Source of the DNA: Desulfobulbaceae bacterium
Lineage (GTDB): Bacteria; Desulfobacterota; Desulfobulbia; Desulfobulbales; Desulfocapsaceae
Direction: 5' to 3'
Length of the DNA stretch: 64,000 nucleotides
NCBI GenBank assembly: GCA_024636345.1
Contig: JAGXHG010000031.1
Location: 1-64,000 of the forward strand
A program made the translations under genes and the position numbers. Below, piece by piece: positions 26,755 through 37,288 of this stretch; position 1 is the stretch's first letter, and each line of letters opens with the position of its first letter. Below the pieces are notes generated by a model. It was not told the origin of the DNA and did no database searches. It worked only from the letters and a program-made list of their open reading frames with translations.

Positions 26755-27330
26755 ATGGCCACTCTGAAAGGAACCCAGACAGAAAAAAACATTTTAACCG
26801 CCTTTTGCGGTGAGTCACAGGCCCGTAATCGTTACACCTATTTTTCCGCCCAAGCCAAAAAAGACGGCTATGTGCAGATCTCCCAGATCTTTGAGGAGAC
26901 GGCAAATCAGGAAAAAGAGCATGCCAAACGCCTGTTCAAGCTGCTGGAGGGTGGCGAGGTCGAGATCAAGGCATCTTTCCCCGCCGGGGTCATTGGTACA
27001 ACAGTGGAAAATCTCATGGAAGCTGCTGGCGGCGAACACTACGAGCATACCATCATGTATCCTGGATTTGCCAAGGTGGCGAGAGAAGAAGGCTTTCAGG
27101 CAATGGCCACAATCTTTGAGGCCATTGCCGTGGCCGAAAGGCAGCACGAGAAGCGGTATCTGGACCTAAAGGCCAATATTGAGGCCGGCCGTGTCTTCCA
27201 GCGGGAGGAGAAGGTCACCTGGCGCTGCCAGAATTGCGGCTATCTCCATGAAGGGCACAAGGCCCCAGACAAATGCCCGGCCTGCGACCATGCCCAGGCC
27301 CATTTTGAGCTCCTGGCCGAGAACTGGTAA
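26755..27330 (+). CDS. rbr: Rubrerythrin
   Basis: The 191-residue protein has the N-terminal ferritin-like diiron domain with helices containing GESQARNRYTYF, FEETANQEKEHAKRLF, GGEHYEHTIMYPGFAKVAREEG and AIAVAERQHEKRY, giving the expected E-x2-H diiron ligands, and a C-terminal rubredoxin domain with C-x2-C pairs in WRCQNCGYLHEG and CPACDHA. It reduces hydrogen peroxide to water in the cytoplasm of anaerobes. GGAGATCACCTC before the ATG at 26755 decides the start over an earlier in-frame ATG. Position after the PerR-like gene supports peroxide control. Confidence 0.95.
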   Translation: MATLKGTQTEKNILTAFCGESQARNRYTYFSAQAKKDGYVQISQIFEETANQEKEHAKRLFKLLEGGEVEIKASFPAGVIGTTVENLMEAAGGEHYEHTIMYPGFAKVAREEGFQAMATIFEAIAVAERQHEKRYLDLKANIEAGRVFQREEKVTWRCQNCGYLHEGHKAPDKCPACDHAQAHFELLAENW

Positions 27331-27490
27331 TTACGCTTTGCAAAACCGGCACCTTTGTCGCCGCTTGCTGAGCTTACCGGTGCCGCTCTGAATGGTTTTT
27401 GGAATGACTTAAGTTTCGGAGTTGACAGCAACACGACAAAAATCAAGAAACGAATGTATACGGTACTAATCATAAATATATTGTGGACAC

Positions 27491-27519
27491 CACTGTACTG
27501 TATGCATGGCAGTACAGTG
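27491..27519. promoter_or_regulatory. 10-bp perfect inverted repeat upstream of katG
   Basis: CACTGTACTG (27491-27500) and CAGTACAGTG (27510-27519) flank a nine-base spacer, 32 bases before the katG start. The dyad does not resemble the AT-rich PerR box upstream of the regulator gene. It could be an operator for another factor or a 5' leader hairpin. Confidence 0.5.
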
Positions 27520-27524
27520 ACTAG

Positions 27525-29741
<2,217 letters not shown>

Positions 29742-29871
29742 ACGTAGTAAAACGTTTTCGAGGGCTTCTAAAGCATCTTCTGAGCTGCAAAACAGATGAT
29801 CGGGAGGAACGATTGCCGCCACGAATTGACGGATCTTCTGAACGCTCATTGAAGCTATTCACAACAAATGA

Positions 29872-29905
29872 GCGTGGCGTTTCAATACAATCTGAAACGC
29901 CACGC
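29872..29905 (+). terminator. Hairpin downstream of katG
   Basis: GCGTGGCGTTTCA (29872-29884) pairs perfectly with TGAAACGCCACGC (29893-29905) around an eight-base loop, followed by TTTGCTTAG. It is a strong, probably transcript-ending hairpin 130 bases after katG. Confidence 0.65.
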
Positions 29906-29942
29906 TTTGCTTAGGGATACAGAATTTTCCGATATACCATTT

Positions 29943-30080
29943 TGCTCAGGGTGCGCCGGAATGGGCGATGCCCAAAAAGCAATCAAGATTCGTCACATAG
30001 GCAACTGCCTCAAGGCCGATCCTACCTATGGCAAAGGAGTGGCGGATGCACTCGGCATTCCGCTGAGTGAGGTCAAATAA
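29943..30080 (+). pseudogene. Monofunctional catalase, C-terminal remnant
   Basis: The reading frame ending at 30080 encodes GMGDAQKAIKIRHIGNC followed by KADPTYGKGVADALGIP, which resembles the C-terminal catalase-related domain of monofunctional heme catalases (RHIGN..KADP.YG.GVA.ALG pattern, from memory of the family). Only about 45 residues are present; nothing upstream resembles the catalytic heme domain, and the ATG at 29868 lies in the preceding hairpin. It appears to be the tail of a deleted catalase gene. A short functional protein starting at 29961 cannot be excluded. Confidence 0.55.
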
Positions 30081-30100
30081 ACTTGTTGTATAATTTATTT

Positions 30101-30129
30101 GCAGGGGCGATCCACCGGGTCGCCCCTGC
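30101..30129. repeat. 10-bp palindromic repeat (GCAGGGGCGA type)
   Basis: GCAGGGGCGA (30101-30110) and TCGCCCCTGC (30120-30129) surround a nine-base loop. It is the first of several unrelated palindromes in the 360-base gap between the catalase remnant and the decarboxylase gene. Confidence 0.6.
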
Positions 30130-30168
30130 TACAAGCAGACTATAGGATTGGTGTTTAACGGCAAGTCC

Positions 30169-30234
30169 TGTTTCGCGAGCAAGCTCGCTCCTACTTGCAT
30201 TATTACGGGTAGGAGCGAGCTTGCTCGCGAAACA
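30169..30234. repeat. REP-like doublet with 26-bp perfect inverted arms
   Basis: Arms at 30169-30194 and 30209-30234 are perfect inverse copies around a 14-base spacer. Each contains an inner palindrome GCGAGC-TT-GCTCGC. The core GTAGGAGCGAGCTTGCTCGC matches the well-known REP sequence of some Pseudomonas genomes (from memory). No RAYT transposase is nearby. Confidence 0.75.
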
Positions 30235-30282
30235 AGGCTGGCAATGAAACCGATACCTCCCATACTTACAACAGACCTGCAA

Positions 30283-30441
30283 CATCGTATTGATAGTTAG
30301 CACTAACTATCAATACGATGGCTAAGCGAAAAGGCCCAAAGACGAGGCGCACAAATCCTGAGGAATGAGGCGTACAACAGGTACGCCTCAGTGACGAAGG
30401 ATGCAGTGCAACGAAGTATTTGGGCCTTTTCGCAACGCCAT
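30283..30441. repeat. Compound palindromic element abutting the decarboxylase stop codon
   Basis: First comes an 18-bp perfect palindrome, CATCGTATTGATAGTTAG (30283-30300) against 30303-30320 with a two-base gap. It overlaps a larger inverted repeat: GCGAAAAGGCCCAAA (30326-30340) against 30419-30433, extended by ATGGC (30318-30322) and GCCAT (30437-30441). Inside lies GAGGCGTAC / GTACGCCTC. The right end touches the stop codon of the minus-strand decarboxylase gene, so it may end its transcript. The shape is that of a MITE or REP-type element. Confidence 0.7.
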
Positions 30442-32684
30442 CATGCCTTGACGCAATCCATCGAGTAGACGACCTTACCGTTTTTCACTTCTTTTACCAA
30501 GCCGTGGATATCAGTCTCAAATCCAGGGAATTTTTCATTGAAACTGCGGGCGAACTTTAGATACTCGAGGATCGTCCTGTTCACCCGTTCACCGGGAATC
30601 AACAAGGGAATCCCCGGAGGATAAGGGGTGAGGAGGATACTGGTGATGCGACCTTCAAGGTCATCAATCTCAACCCGTTCAATATCATTATGCACCATCA
30701 TCGCATAAGCATCAGCCGGCTTCATCGCCGGCTCCATATGCGAGACATACATTTCGGTAGTCAAACGTGCGACATCATTCTCTTTGTACATGTCATGAAT
30801 TGAATCACAGAGATCTTTTAAGCCAATGCGATCATAGCACGGGAATTTCTTGAGAAAGGTTGGCAGCGCCCGCCACAAAGGCGCATTCCTGTCATAGTCA
30901 TCCTTGAACTGTTGCAACGCTGCCACCAGAGTATTCCAGCGCCCCTTGGTAATACCGATGGTGAACATGATGAAAAACGAATATAGACCAGTCTTTTCGA
31001 CAATAACGCCATGCTCTGACAAATAGCGGGTCACGATCGCCGCTGGAATCCCAGTGGCTGCAAAATCACCGCTTACGGCCAGCCCCGGTGTTATGATCGT
31101 GGCCTTGATCGGGTCCAGCATATTGAAACCATCAGCCAAATTCCCAAAACCATGCCAGGGCTCATTGGCCCGCAGGATCCAATCTTCACGTTCTCCCATA
31201 CCCTCTTCAGCCAGCTCCTCCGGGCCCCAGACCTTGAACCACCAGGAGTCTCCGAATTCGTCATCCACTTTGCGCATGGCGCGACGAAAATCCATGGCCT
31301 CAAAAATAGATTCCTCAACCAACGAGGTTCCACCCGGCGGCTCCATCATGGCCGCAGCCACATCGCAACTGGCAATAATCGCATACTGGGGGCTGGTTGA
31401 GACATGCATCAGATAGGCCTCGTTAAAGCGGTCCCGATCCAGCTGACAGGTTGGCGATTCCTGAACCAGGATCTGACTGGCCTGGCTCAAGCCCGCCAGC
31501 AGCTTATGGGTCGATTGACAAGCGTATACCATTGGCCCTTCTGATCGACAGGTGTCTCGGCCAATGGCATGCATACCATGATAGAATTCATGAAAAGTGG
31601 CGTGCGGCAGCCAGGCCTCATCAAAATGGAGGTTCACCACACTGTTACCCAGAATCTTCTTGATAGTATCAACATTATAGAGAATCCCGTCATAGGTTGA
31701 CTGGGTAATGGTCAACATCCGCGGCTTGGCGCACAGATCCTTGGCAAAAGGATGGGCGGCAATCTTGGCGGCAATGGTTTCCGGCAGGAATTCGGATTTC
31801 GGGATCGGCCCGATAATGCCATAATGATTGCGAGTGGGCATGAGAAAGACCGGCACCGCACCCGTCATGATGATGGCGTGCAGGACGGACTTATGACAGT
31901 TGCGATCGACCACCACGACATCGTTATCAGCGACATTGGCGTGCCAGACTATCTTATTGGAGGTGGAGGTGCCGTTGGTGACGAAAAAGAGATGATCCGC
32001 CCCGAAGATACGGGCCGCATTCTGCTCTGAGGCCGCCACTGCACCGGTATGGTCGAGCAGTTGTCCCAGCTCATCGACTGCATTGCACACATCAGCGCGC
32101 AGCATGTTCTCGCCAAAAAACTGATGGAACATCTGCCCTACCGGGCTTTTCAGGAAAGCGACCCCGCCGGAATGGCCGGGACAATGCCAGGAATAGGAAC
32201 CATCGGCCGCGTATCCGGTCAGGGCTCGGAAAAACGGAGGAGCCAGGGAATCCAGATAAATCCGGGCCTCCCGGATAATGTGGCGGGCCACAAATTCCGG
32301 GGTATCTTCAAACATGTGGATAAAGCCGTGCAGCTCCTTGAGCACATCATTGGGGATATGACGCGAGGTCCGAGTCTCACCATAGAGAAAGATGGGGATA
32401 TCCTCATTGCGCCGCCTGATCTCCGCCACAAAGAGACGCAGCTTGTCGATGGCCTCATCCTTTTGATTTTCATCGGTAAACTCATCGTCATCAATAGAGA
32501 GAATAAAACAGGAGGCCCGGTTCTGCTGCTGGGCAATCATGGCAGTATCACCAAAACTGGTAATACCCAAGGTCTCCATCCCCTCACTCTCAATGGCCTC
32601 GGCCAGAGCCCGAACTCCTGAGCCAGATGCGTTTTCAGAGCGAAAATCTTCGTCGATAATCACGACAGGAAAGCGAAATTTCAT
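30441..32684 (-). CDS. Lysine/arginine/ornithine decarboxylase (LdcA-like, fold type I PLP)
   Basis: The 747-residue enzyme decarboxylates a basic amino acid to a polyamine or diamine. It has an N-terminal wing domain (residues 1-130, response-regulator-like), then the PLP core: SWHCPGHSGGVAFLKSPVG, VTNGTSTSNKIVWHANV, DRNCHKS, LHFDEAW and the PLP lysine in QSTHKLL. The C-terminal PYPPGIPLLIPGE motif is typical of the family. Overall order and length closely match Pseudomonas LdcA (lysine), but arginine decarboxylases of this clade are similar, so specificity is open. GAGGTTGG precedes the ATG. It probably serves acid stress or polyamine supply. Confidence 0.9.
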   Translation of the reverse strand: MKFRFPVVIIDEDFRSENASGSGVRALAEAIESEGMETLGITSFGDTAMIAQQQNRASCFILSIDDDEFTDENQKDEAIDKLRLFVAEIRRRNEDIPIFLYGETRTSRHIPNDVLKELHGFIHMFEDTPEFVARHIIREARIYLDSLAPPFFRALTGYAADGSYSWHCPGHSGGVAFLKSPVGQMFHQFFGENMLRADVCNAVDELGQLLDHTGAVAASEQNAARIFGADHLFFVTNGTSTSNKIVWHANVADNDVVVVDRNCHKSVLHAIIMTGAVPVFLMPTRNHYGIIGPIPKSEFLPETIAAKIAAHPFAKDLCAKPRMLTITQSTYDGILYNVDTIKKILGNSVVNLHFDEAWLPHATFHEFYHGMHAIGRDTCRSEGPMVYACQSTHKLLAGLSQASQILVQESPTCQLDRDRFNEAYLMHVSTSPQYAIIASCDVAAAMMEPPGGTSLVEESIFEAMDFRRAMRKVDDEFGDSWWFKVWGPEELAEEGMGEREDWILRANEPWHGFGNLADGFNMLDPIKATIITPGLAVSGDFAATGIPAAIVTRYLSEHGVIVEKTGLYSFFIMFTIGITKGRWNTLVAALQQFKDDYDRNAPLWRALPTFLKKFPCYDRIGLKDLCDSIHDMYKENDVARLTTEMYVSHMEPAMKPADAYAMMVHNDIERVEIDDLEGRITSILLTPYPPGIPLLIPGERVNRTILEYLKFARSFNEKFPGFETDIHGLVKEVKNGKVVYSMDCVKA

Positions 32685-32813
32685 CTATCCAACCTCAAAG
32701 GTGACACGTTAAAAAAAAAAATCATACTTACTCAATACGGGCACAGCCAATTCCGATCCATCTCCTGTTCAACGCACCCAAACACAAATTTGAGCAGGCA
32801 CTGCAATCATCCG

Positions 32814-33729
32814 TTACACAAAAGTACACAGAAAAACAAATATTTCATCAACATTTCCTGACGAAAAACAGAAAATTTCTATACCATGAGAGAGACAAGG
32901 ACACAAGTTACAATTCACGCCGCTGGCGTAGAGTTCGTCCAGCCCGTCAAAGAGCTTGGCCCGTTGCTCATTAAAGCGCACAAACTGTCTCCGGGCAACA
33001 TCGGAAGCAATCTCGGCAGTAGTCGCCGACTGTTCCTCAACCGCCGCAGCAATGGAGGTGACAATTTCGTTGACCTGCGCAATCGCCCCCGCAATCTCGG
33101 CCATCTCTTCGATGGTCGAGGCAACAATATGCATTTTTTTATTCATATCCTCTGCAGCCCCGGTCAACTTGCTGGTATTGCTCGACATCTGGCTGTCCCC
33201 GGAGGAGATCTCCGAGAAAAAGGCATGTATATCGGATGAGGAGAGGGCCAAGGTCTTGTCCTGATTTTTATCCCCCAGAATATCCGGGCCAGATCATGAA
33301 CCATCTTGATCGAGGTGACCAGCTGGCCGAACTCATCCCTCCGCTTGCACTCCAAATGGGTTGTAAGAAGCCATCAGCTACCTGATCGGTAAAAGAGATG
33401 GCTTGAGTCAGAGGAGCCTCAAAGATGTAACGGACCAGAAAGGTCACCTGAACTGTTGCCTGGAAAAGGTTGGTGTTGTTGCCGAGGGCCGTACACGTTC
33501 TCCTGACAGGCCTTGCCTTGAGAGACTTCTTGATTTTTTCAGTCTCCACCTGTCGGAAATTTGCAACCTTCAGTTTTTCGTAGTTCTTCAAGGTTTTGTA
33601 GATGGCGAGGCAAGTTATGGCCGAAAAAGCAATCCACACCAGAAGAAAAATGGAGATCAGTTTTCCGCGGACGGATACATCGTTGAGACGAGTGAGTATA
33701 ATATCTTCCTGAATGAGAGAGGGAGACAA
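32814..33729 (-). pseudogene. Methyl-accepting chemotaxis protein, decayed
   Basis: Pieces of a chemotaxis receptor lie in three frames. The N-terminus (LNDVSVRGKLISIFLLVWIAF, first membrane helix) runs directly into the second membrane helix (TVQVTFLVRYIFEAPLTQAI), so the periplasmic sensor domain is missing. A HAMP-like piece follows in another frame (ECKRRDEFGQLVTSIKMVHD), then part of the signalling domain in a third (MAEIAGAIAQVNEIVTSIAAAVEEQSA). The receptor tail is also degenerate. At least two frameshifts and one large deletion make it non-functional. Confidence 0.85.
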
Positions 33730-33907
33730 TGAATGGATTTTTTACCGACGACACACGAGGTCATTAAAGACATTTGCAAATTACAATCCAGGACAAAGAA
33801 TACTGAAAGACAGGGTTAATAAATGTCAAGCCAGAGGCGAAAAAATATTCAAATTATTGAATATACTTAGTGGACAATCCTCTATAATGGTCATATTTTT
33901 TATAATG

Positions 33908-33934
33908 GCGTATAGTATATATAATAATATACGC
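33908..33934. promoter_or_regulatory. AT-rich dyad upstream of the DUF2892 gene
   Basis: GCGTATA (33908-33914) and TATACGC (33928-33934) flank a 13-base AT-only spacer, 55 bases before the DUF2892 start. The 259-base gap from the receptor pseudogene is otherwise AT-rich and has no gene. It may be a promoter or operator. Confidence 0.35.
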
Positions 33935-33988
33935 ACCCAATAACGCTGCTCTCTCATTTTTAACTAAATATTCATAAAGGAAAACACC

Positions 33989-34216
33989 ATGATCATCACA
34001 GACTGGGTTCATACCATCGCCGGATTTTTCATCCTCCTCTCTTTAGCCTTGGGAGTTGAGGCCAGTCCCCTTTTTCACCATCCCTACTGGCTCTTTTTCA
34101 CCGCCTTTGTGGGGGCCAATCTCTTCCAGTTCGGATTCACCAAGTTCTGCCCTCTGGCCATGATTCTGAAAGCCTTGGGCGTAGCCGAAACACGCGGCTG
34201 CTGCTCTGCAAAATAA
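33989..34216 (+). CDS. DUF2892 family membrane protein
   Basis: This 75-residue protein has two transmembrane helices ([16 protein letters not shown] and [17 protein letters not shown]) and the conserved F-T-K/N-F-C-P-L motif ([16 protein letters not shown]) of the DUF2892 / YgaP-like transmembrane family. These domains often accompany rhodanese or sulfur-transfer proteins, but here it stands alone. AAAGG precedes the ATG. A convergent hairpin separates it from the hydrogenase operon. Confidence 0.75.
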   Translation: MIITDWVHTIAGFFILLSLALGVEASPLFHHPYWLFFTAFVGANLFQFGFTKFCPLAMILKALGVAETRGCCSAK

Positions 34217-34227
34217 TATCCACGTCC

Positions 34228-34265
34228 AATGTTCGTGAGGAATATTGCTTTTCCGCACGAACATT
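34228..34265. terminator. Bidirectional terminator between DUF2892 and the hydrogenase operon
   Basis: AATGTTCGTG (34228-34237) pairs with CACGAACATT (34256-34265), and an inner GGAA/TTCC extends the stem after one mismatch. It lies between two convergent genes, so it can end transcription from both sides. Confidence 0.6.
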
Positions 34266-34282
34266 TCCCAGGTAAGCTGGCA

Positions 34283-35557
34283 TCAGTGTACAGAGCACGA
34301 TATACAGGGGTCATAGGCTCGCACCAGCATCTCCGCCAGCAGCTCAATCTCTTTGTCGCTTTTTCTCTGCGTAGCACAAAAGAGGGCAAGTTCCTCAATG
34401 TCATGAAGTATATTGGCATGATTCTGGCTGGTGGGGATCACACAATCAGCCTTGACGATCCTGCCTGCTGCGTCAAGGTGCAGACAGTGATAGAGAATCC
34501 CCCGGGGGACCTCCACCGCCGCCACTCCGATCCCTTCCCGAGGCTCAACCGGTTGCCGGTGATCCTGCCAGGGCTCGGCCAGCAGATCATCGATCAACTG
34601 CATTGATTCCAGCACCACCTGCACGCATTCCACCAGCTGTGCGACCACATTCATATAGGGATTATGAATCACCGGCACAAGGCCAAGCTCCTCAGCGATG
34701 ACCCTGGCCTGAGGCAGCAATCCGGCAAAGTTATTATTGATCCGGGCCAAGGCACCTACGGCCAGAGATTTCCGGGAGAGACGACTCAGTTTTGAGGTGG
34801 AATAATCCGCCATATATTCATTGGTCATGGCTGCGTACTCCTGCTCCTGCTTCACCACCCCATCTGTCGAAATGAGATCACCTCCGATAAAGGGATAATC
34901 ACCATCGCCCTTCAGGGATACAAACTCGGTCTCCAGCTGGAAATCAGGGATGGTAAACGACCTGAACAACTCCACACTGGCCGTAAGATCAGCAAGGGAT
35001 GCCTGCAACCGCTGCCGGAACTGCCCCAGGCGGTATCTGTCAGGTAACATAGTAAAACCACCGACCACAGTGCGGGTGGGGTGCAGTCTGCGGCCACCCA
35101 CCTCGTCACAGATATCATTGGCCAGAAGTTTGAGGCGGAGGGCCTGTTGCACCACCTCCGGATGGCTCAGGGTCAAGGGCAGAACACTGCCAACTCCCAG
35201 ATAATCAGGGGCCACCAGGAAATAGACATGGAGGATATGACTCTGCAGGGTTTCCATGTGTTTAAGCAGAAGCCGCAACCGTTGAGTCTGAGGGGTGGGT
35301 CTGATCCCAAAGCCGTTTTCCACGGCCCGGATCGAGGCCAAGGTATGACCAATGGAACAAATCCCGCAGATCCGCCCGCAGAGATAGGGCGCGTTCTCAA
35401 AATGCTTCCCTACCAGTATGGCCTCAAAAAAGCGCGGGGTCTCCACCACCTCCCAGCGGGCCTCCTTCACCATTCCGTCTTTAATAATAATACGGATGTT
35501 TCCGTGCCCTTCCACCCTGGTCAGATGTTTTATGTCAATATCACAGGAGATCTTCAT
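34283..35557 (-). CDS. hydA: [NiFe] hydrogenase large subunit, group 3b-type
   Basis: The 424-residue catalytic subunit holds the Ni-Fe site: C64-G-I-C67 in RICGIC near the N-terminus and C418-I-S-C421 in DPCISCSVH at the very end. The R-V-E-G-H motif is at residue 14. Together with hydBGD it forms a cytoplasmic bidirectional hydrogenase coupling H2 to NAD(P)H (sulfhydrogenase-type, family knowledge). The protein stops directly after H424, so the C-terminal peptide usually removed by a maturation protease is absent. The ATG at 35557 overlaps the small-subunit stop (ATGA); the frame is open further upstream but inside that gene. Confidence 0.92.
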   Translation of the reverse strand: MKISCDIDIKHLTRVEGHGNIRIIIKDGMVKEARWEVVETPRFFEAILVGKHFENAPYLCGRICGICSIGHTLASIRAVENGFGIRPTPQTQRLRLLLKHMETLQSHILHVYFLVAPDYLGVGSVLPLTLSHPEVVQQALRLKLLANDICDEVGGRRLHPTRTVVGGFTMLPDRYRLGQFRQRLQASLADLTASVELFRSFTIPDFQLETEFVSLKGDGDYPFIGGDLISTDGVVKQEQEYAAMTNEYMADYSTSKLSRLSRKSLAVGALARINNNFAGLLPQARVIAEELGLVPVIHNPYMNVVAQLVECVQVVLESMQLIDDLLAEPWQDHRQPVEPREGIGVAAVEVPRGILYHCLHLDAAGRIVKADCVIPTSQNHANILHDIEELALFCATQRKSDKEIELLAEMLVRAYDPCISCSVH

Positions 35558-36348
35558 CTTGGCTCCCCTTTTTTTCCTTTGACCTCGTCGACAAAAGTAC
35601 CAAAGCCGCCAAAACATTCCAGCCGATCGATCATCCGTTCCTGGGAGATGCCCCTTTCCGCCATGATTATCTGTAACTGGGAAAGATTCGCCTCTGGTGC
35701 CGGCCCCCGGCATCCCCAGCAGCCGAGGCGGTTGGAAGGGCACCAGGCATCACAGCCGGCTCTGGTCACCGGACCAAGACAGGGCTCACCCAGATCGAAG
35801 AGGCAGATATTCTCCCGGGCTTTACACTCCATACACACCGGGTATTGCGGATGATGAATCTGCTCACCGAGCACCAGAGCAGTGACAATGCGCTCCACCT
35901 CCTCCTTCTTGATCGGACAGCCGTAGATCTCCAGATCCACCTTAATGACCGCAGAAAGGGGTTTTACTTCCTGAGTTTCGATAGGAAAGGAGCCATAGAC
36001 CTCTTTTTTCACCCACTCAAGATCGTTGAAACGATTCTTCAACTGGTTGACCCCGCCAAAGCAGGCACAACTGCCCAAGGCCACCACAATCTTGGCCCGC
36101 TCGCGAATCACCTTGAGCTGTACCTCCTCATCAAACCGGGTAATGGAGCCCTCGACAAAGGCGATCTCATAATCATCACCCGCCTCCTTCATCCCCTCAC
36201 GAAAACGGACGATTTCCACCAGCGAGAGGAAATCGAGCAGGGTCGCCTCGTTATTAAGCAGTTGCAGCTGGCACCCCTCACAGGAACTCAACTCAAAAAA
36301 AGCCACCTTCGGCCTGACCACCGGAACTCCCAGAAATGTCTTTTGCAT
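35554..36348 (-). CDS. hydD: [NiFe] hydrogenase small subunit, group 3b-type
   Basis: The 264-residue electron-transfer subunit has the proximal cluster cysteines in SSCEGCQLQLL and GSCACFGG, plus PVCMECKARENICLF, GEPCLGPVTRAGCDAWCPS and GCWGCRG for the further iron-sulfur clusters. It lacks a Tat signal, as expected for a cytoplasmic group 3 enzyme. AGG five bases upstream favours the ATG at 36348 over a GTG at 36354. It overlaps hydA by four bases. Confidence 0.92.
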   Translation of the reverse strand: MQKTFLGVPVVRPKVAFFELSSCEGCQLQLLNNEATLLDFLSLVEIVRFREGMKEAGDDYEIAFVEGSITRFDEEVQLKVIRERAKIVVALGSCACFGGVNQLKNRFNDLEWVKKEVYGSFPIETQEVKPLSAVIKVDLEIYGCPIKKEEVERIVTALVLGEQIHHPQYPVCMECKARENICLFDLGEPCLGPVTRAGCDAWCPSNRLGCWGCRGPAPEANLSQLQIIMAERGISQERMIDRLECFGGFGTFVDEVKGKKGEPR

Positions 36349-36405
36349 CGTCACCTCAGGCCCTATTCAAGAATAATTTATATGATTCAATGTCATTAAC
36401 GGCCT

Positions 36406-37284
36406 CTAGATTGCCTCTTTCAGGTTCAACACCGACCAGTAATCAAAGACAGGACCATCAAGACAGGTATTGGTAGAACCGATATTACAACGGCAACACT
36501 TGCCCCGGCCGCAGTGCATCCTCCGTTCCAGCGAAACAAAGATCTTTTCCACCGGTACCTGGGCGGCTATCAACAGATCACATACAAAACGAAACATAAC
36601 CGGCGGGCCGCAGACAATGGCGCTGGTCCGCTCCCGGAAGCGATCAGTCTGCCCCTTGGCAATACGCTCCTTCAGGATCTCGGTAATCAGCCCCACCGGC
36701 CCCTGCCATCCAGGCTCTTCCCTGTCAACAATGATATCAAGCCCCACGTCAAATTGACGCCACATGGCGTACTCATAATCAAAAAGTAATTCAGAAGGCC
36801 GGCGCGCCCCGTAGATGATATCCACCTGACCATAACGACTGCGTGTTTCCAACACCGCCAGGATGGGAGAGCGCAGCGGTGCAATGCCCAGGCCGCCGGC
36901 AATAAGGAGGATATCCTCCCCCTCCATCTTCTCCACCGGGAAATGGGTACCGAATGGGCCGCTGATTCCGACTCTGGTTCCCCGTCCCACCCGATCGAGA
37001 AACCTGGTCATATTGCCGACCGCCCTGATGCACAATTCAAGATCACCGTGGCGGACAGGAGAGGAGGTGATGGAGAATGGGGCCTCCCCGATGCCCGGCA
37101 GTTCCAGCATAACAAACTGCCCCGGCCTGAAGATGAACCGCTCACGCTCGATTGGGTCAACAAGCTGGATCTGATAGAGTTTTTCCATCCTGGTCAGGGG
37201 ATAGACATTGGTAATCTCAGCCTTATAGGAATACTCAAATTCCTCACCGGAAACAGGCTGGACACATTCAAGGTTCGTATTCAT
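36406..37284 (-). CDS. hydG: Hydrogenase FAD/NAD(P)-binding subunit
   Basis: The 292-residue flavoprotein belongs to the ferredoxin-NADP reductase family, close to the PyrK and sulfhydrogenase gamma type. The FAD segment is visible as FSITSSPVRHGDLELCIRAVG, the NAD(P) segment as LLIAGGLGIAPLRSPILAVL, and a C-terminal [2Fe-2S] site as HCGRGKCCRCNIGSTNTC. It passes electrons between NAD(P)H and the iron-sulfur chain. AAGGAG with a seven-base spacer marks the second of two adjacent ATGs as the start, right after the hydB stop. Confidence 0.9.
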   Translation of the reverse strand: MNTNLECVQPVSGEEFEYSYKAEITNVYPLTRMEKLYQIQLVDPIERERFIFRPGQFVMLELPGIGEAPFSITSSPVRHGDLELCIRAVGNMTRFLDRVGRGTRVGISGPFGTHFPVEKMEGEDILLIAGGLGIAPLRSPILAVLETRSRYGQVDIIYGARRPSELLFDYEYAMWRQFDVGLDIIVDREEPGWQGPVGLITEILKERIAKGQTDRFRERTSAIVCGPPVMFRFVCDLLIAAQVPVEKIFVSLERRMHCGRGKCCRCNIGSTNTCLDGPVFDYWSVLNLKEAI

Positions 37285-37288
37285 CATT

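Noticed and set aside
29868-29942. Extended start for the catalase remnant at 29868
   Set aside because: The ATG overlaps the left arm of the katG downstream hairpin, and the sequence between shows no catalase similarity.
30283-30441. CRISPR or tRNA in the repeat-rich gap
   Set aside because: The repeats are inverted and unlike each other, with no regular spacers, and no cloverleaf or CCA-type tRNA features are visible.
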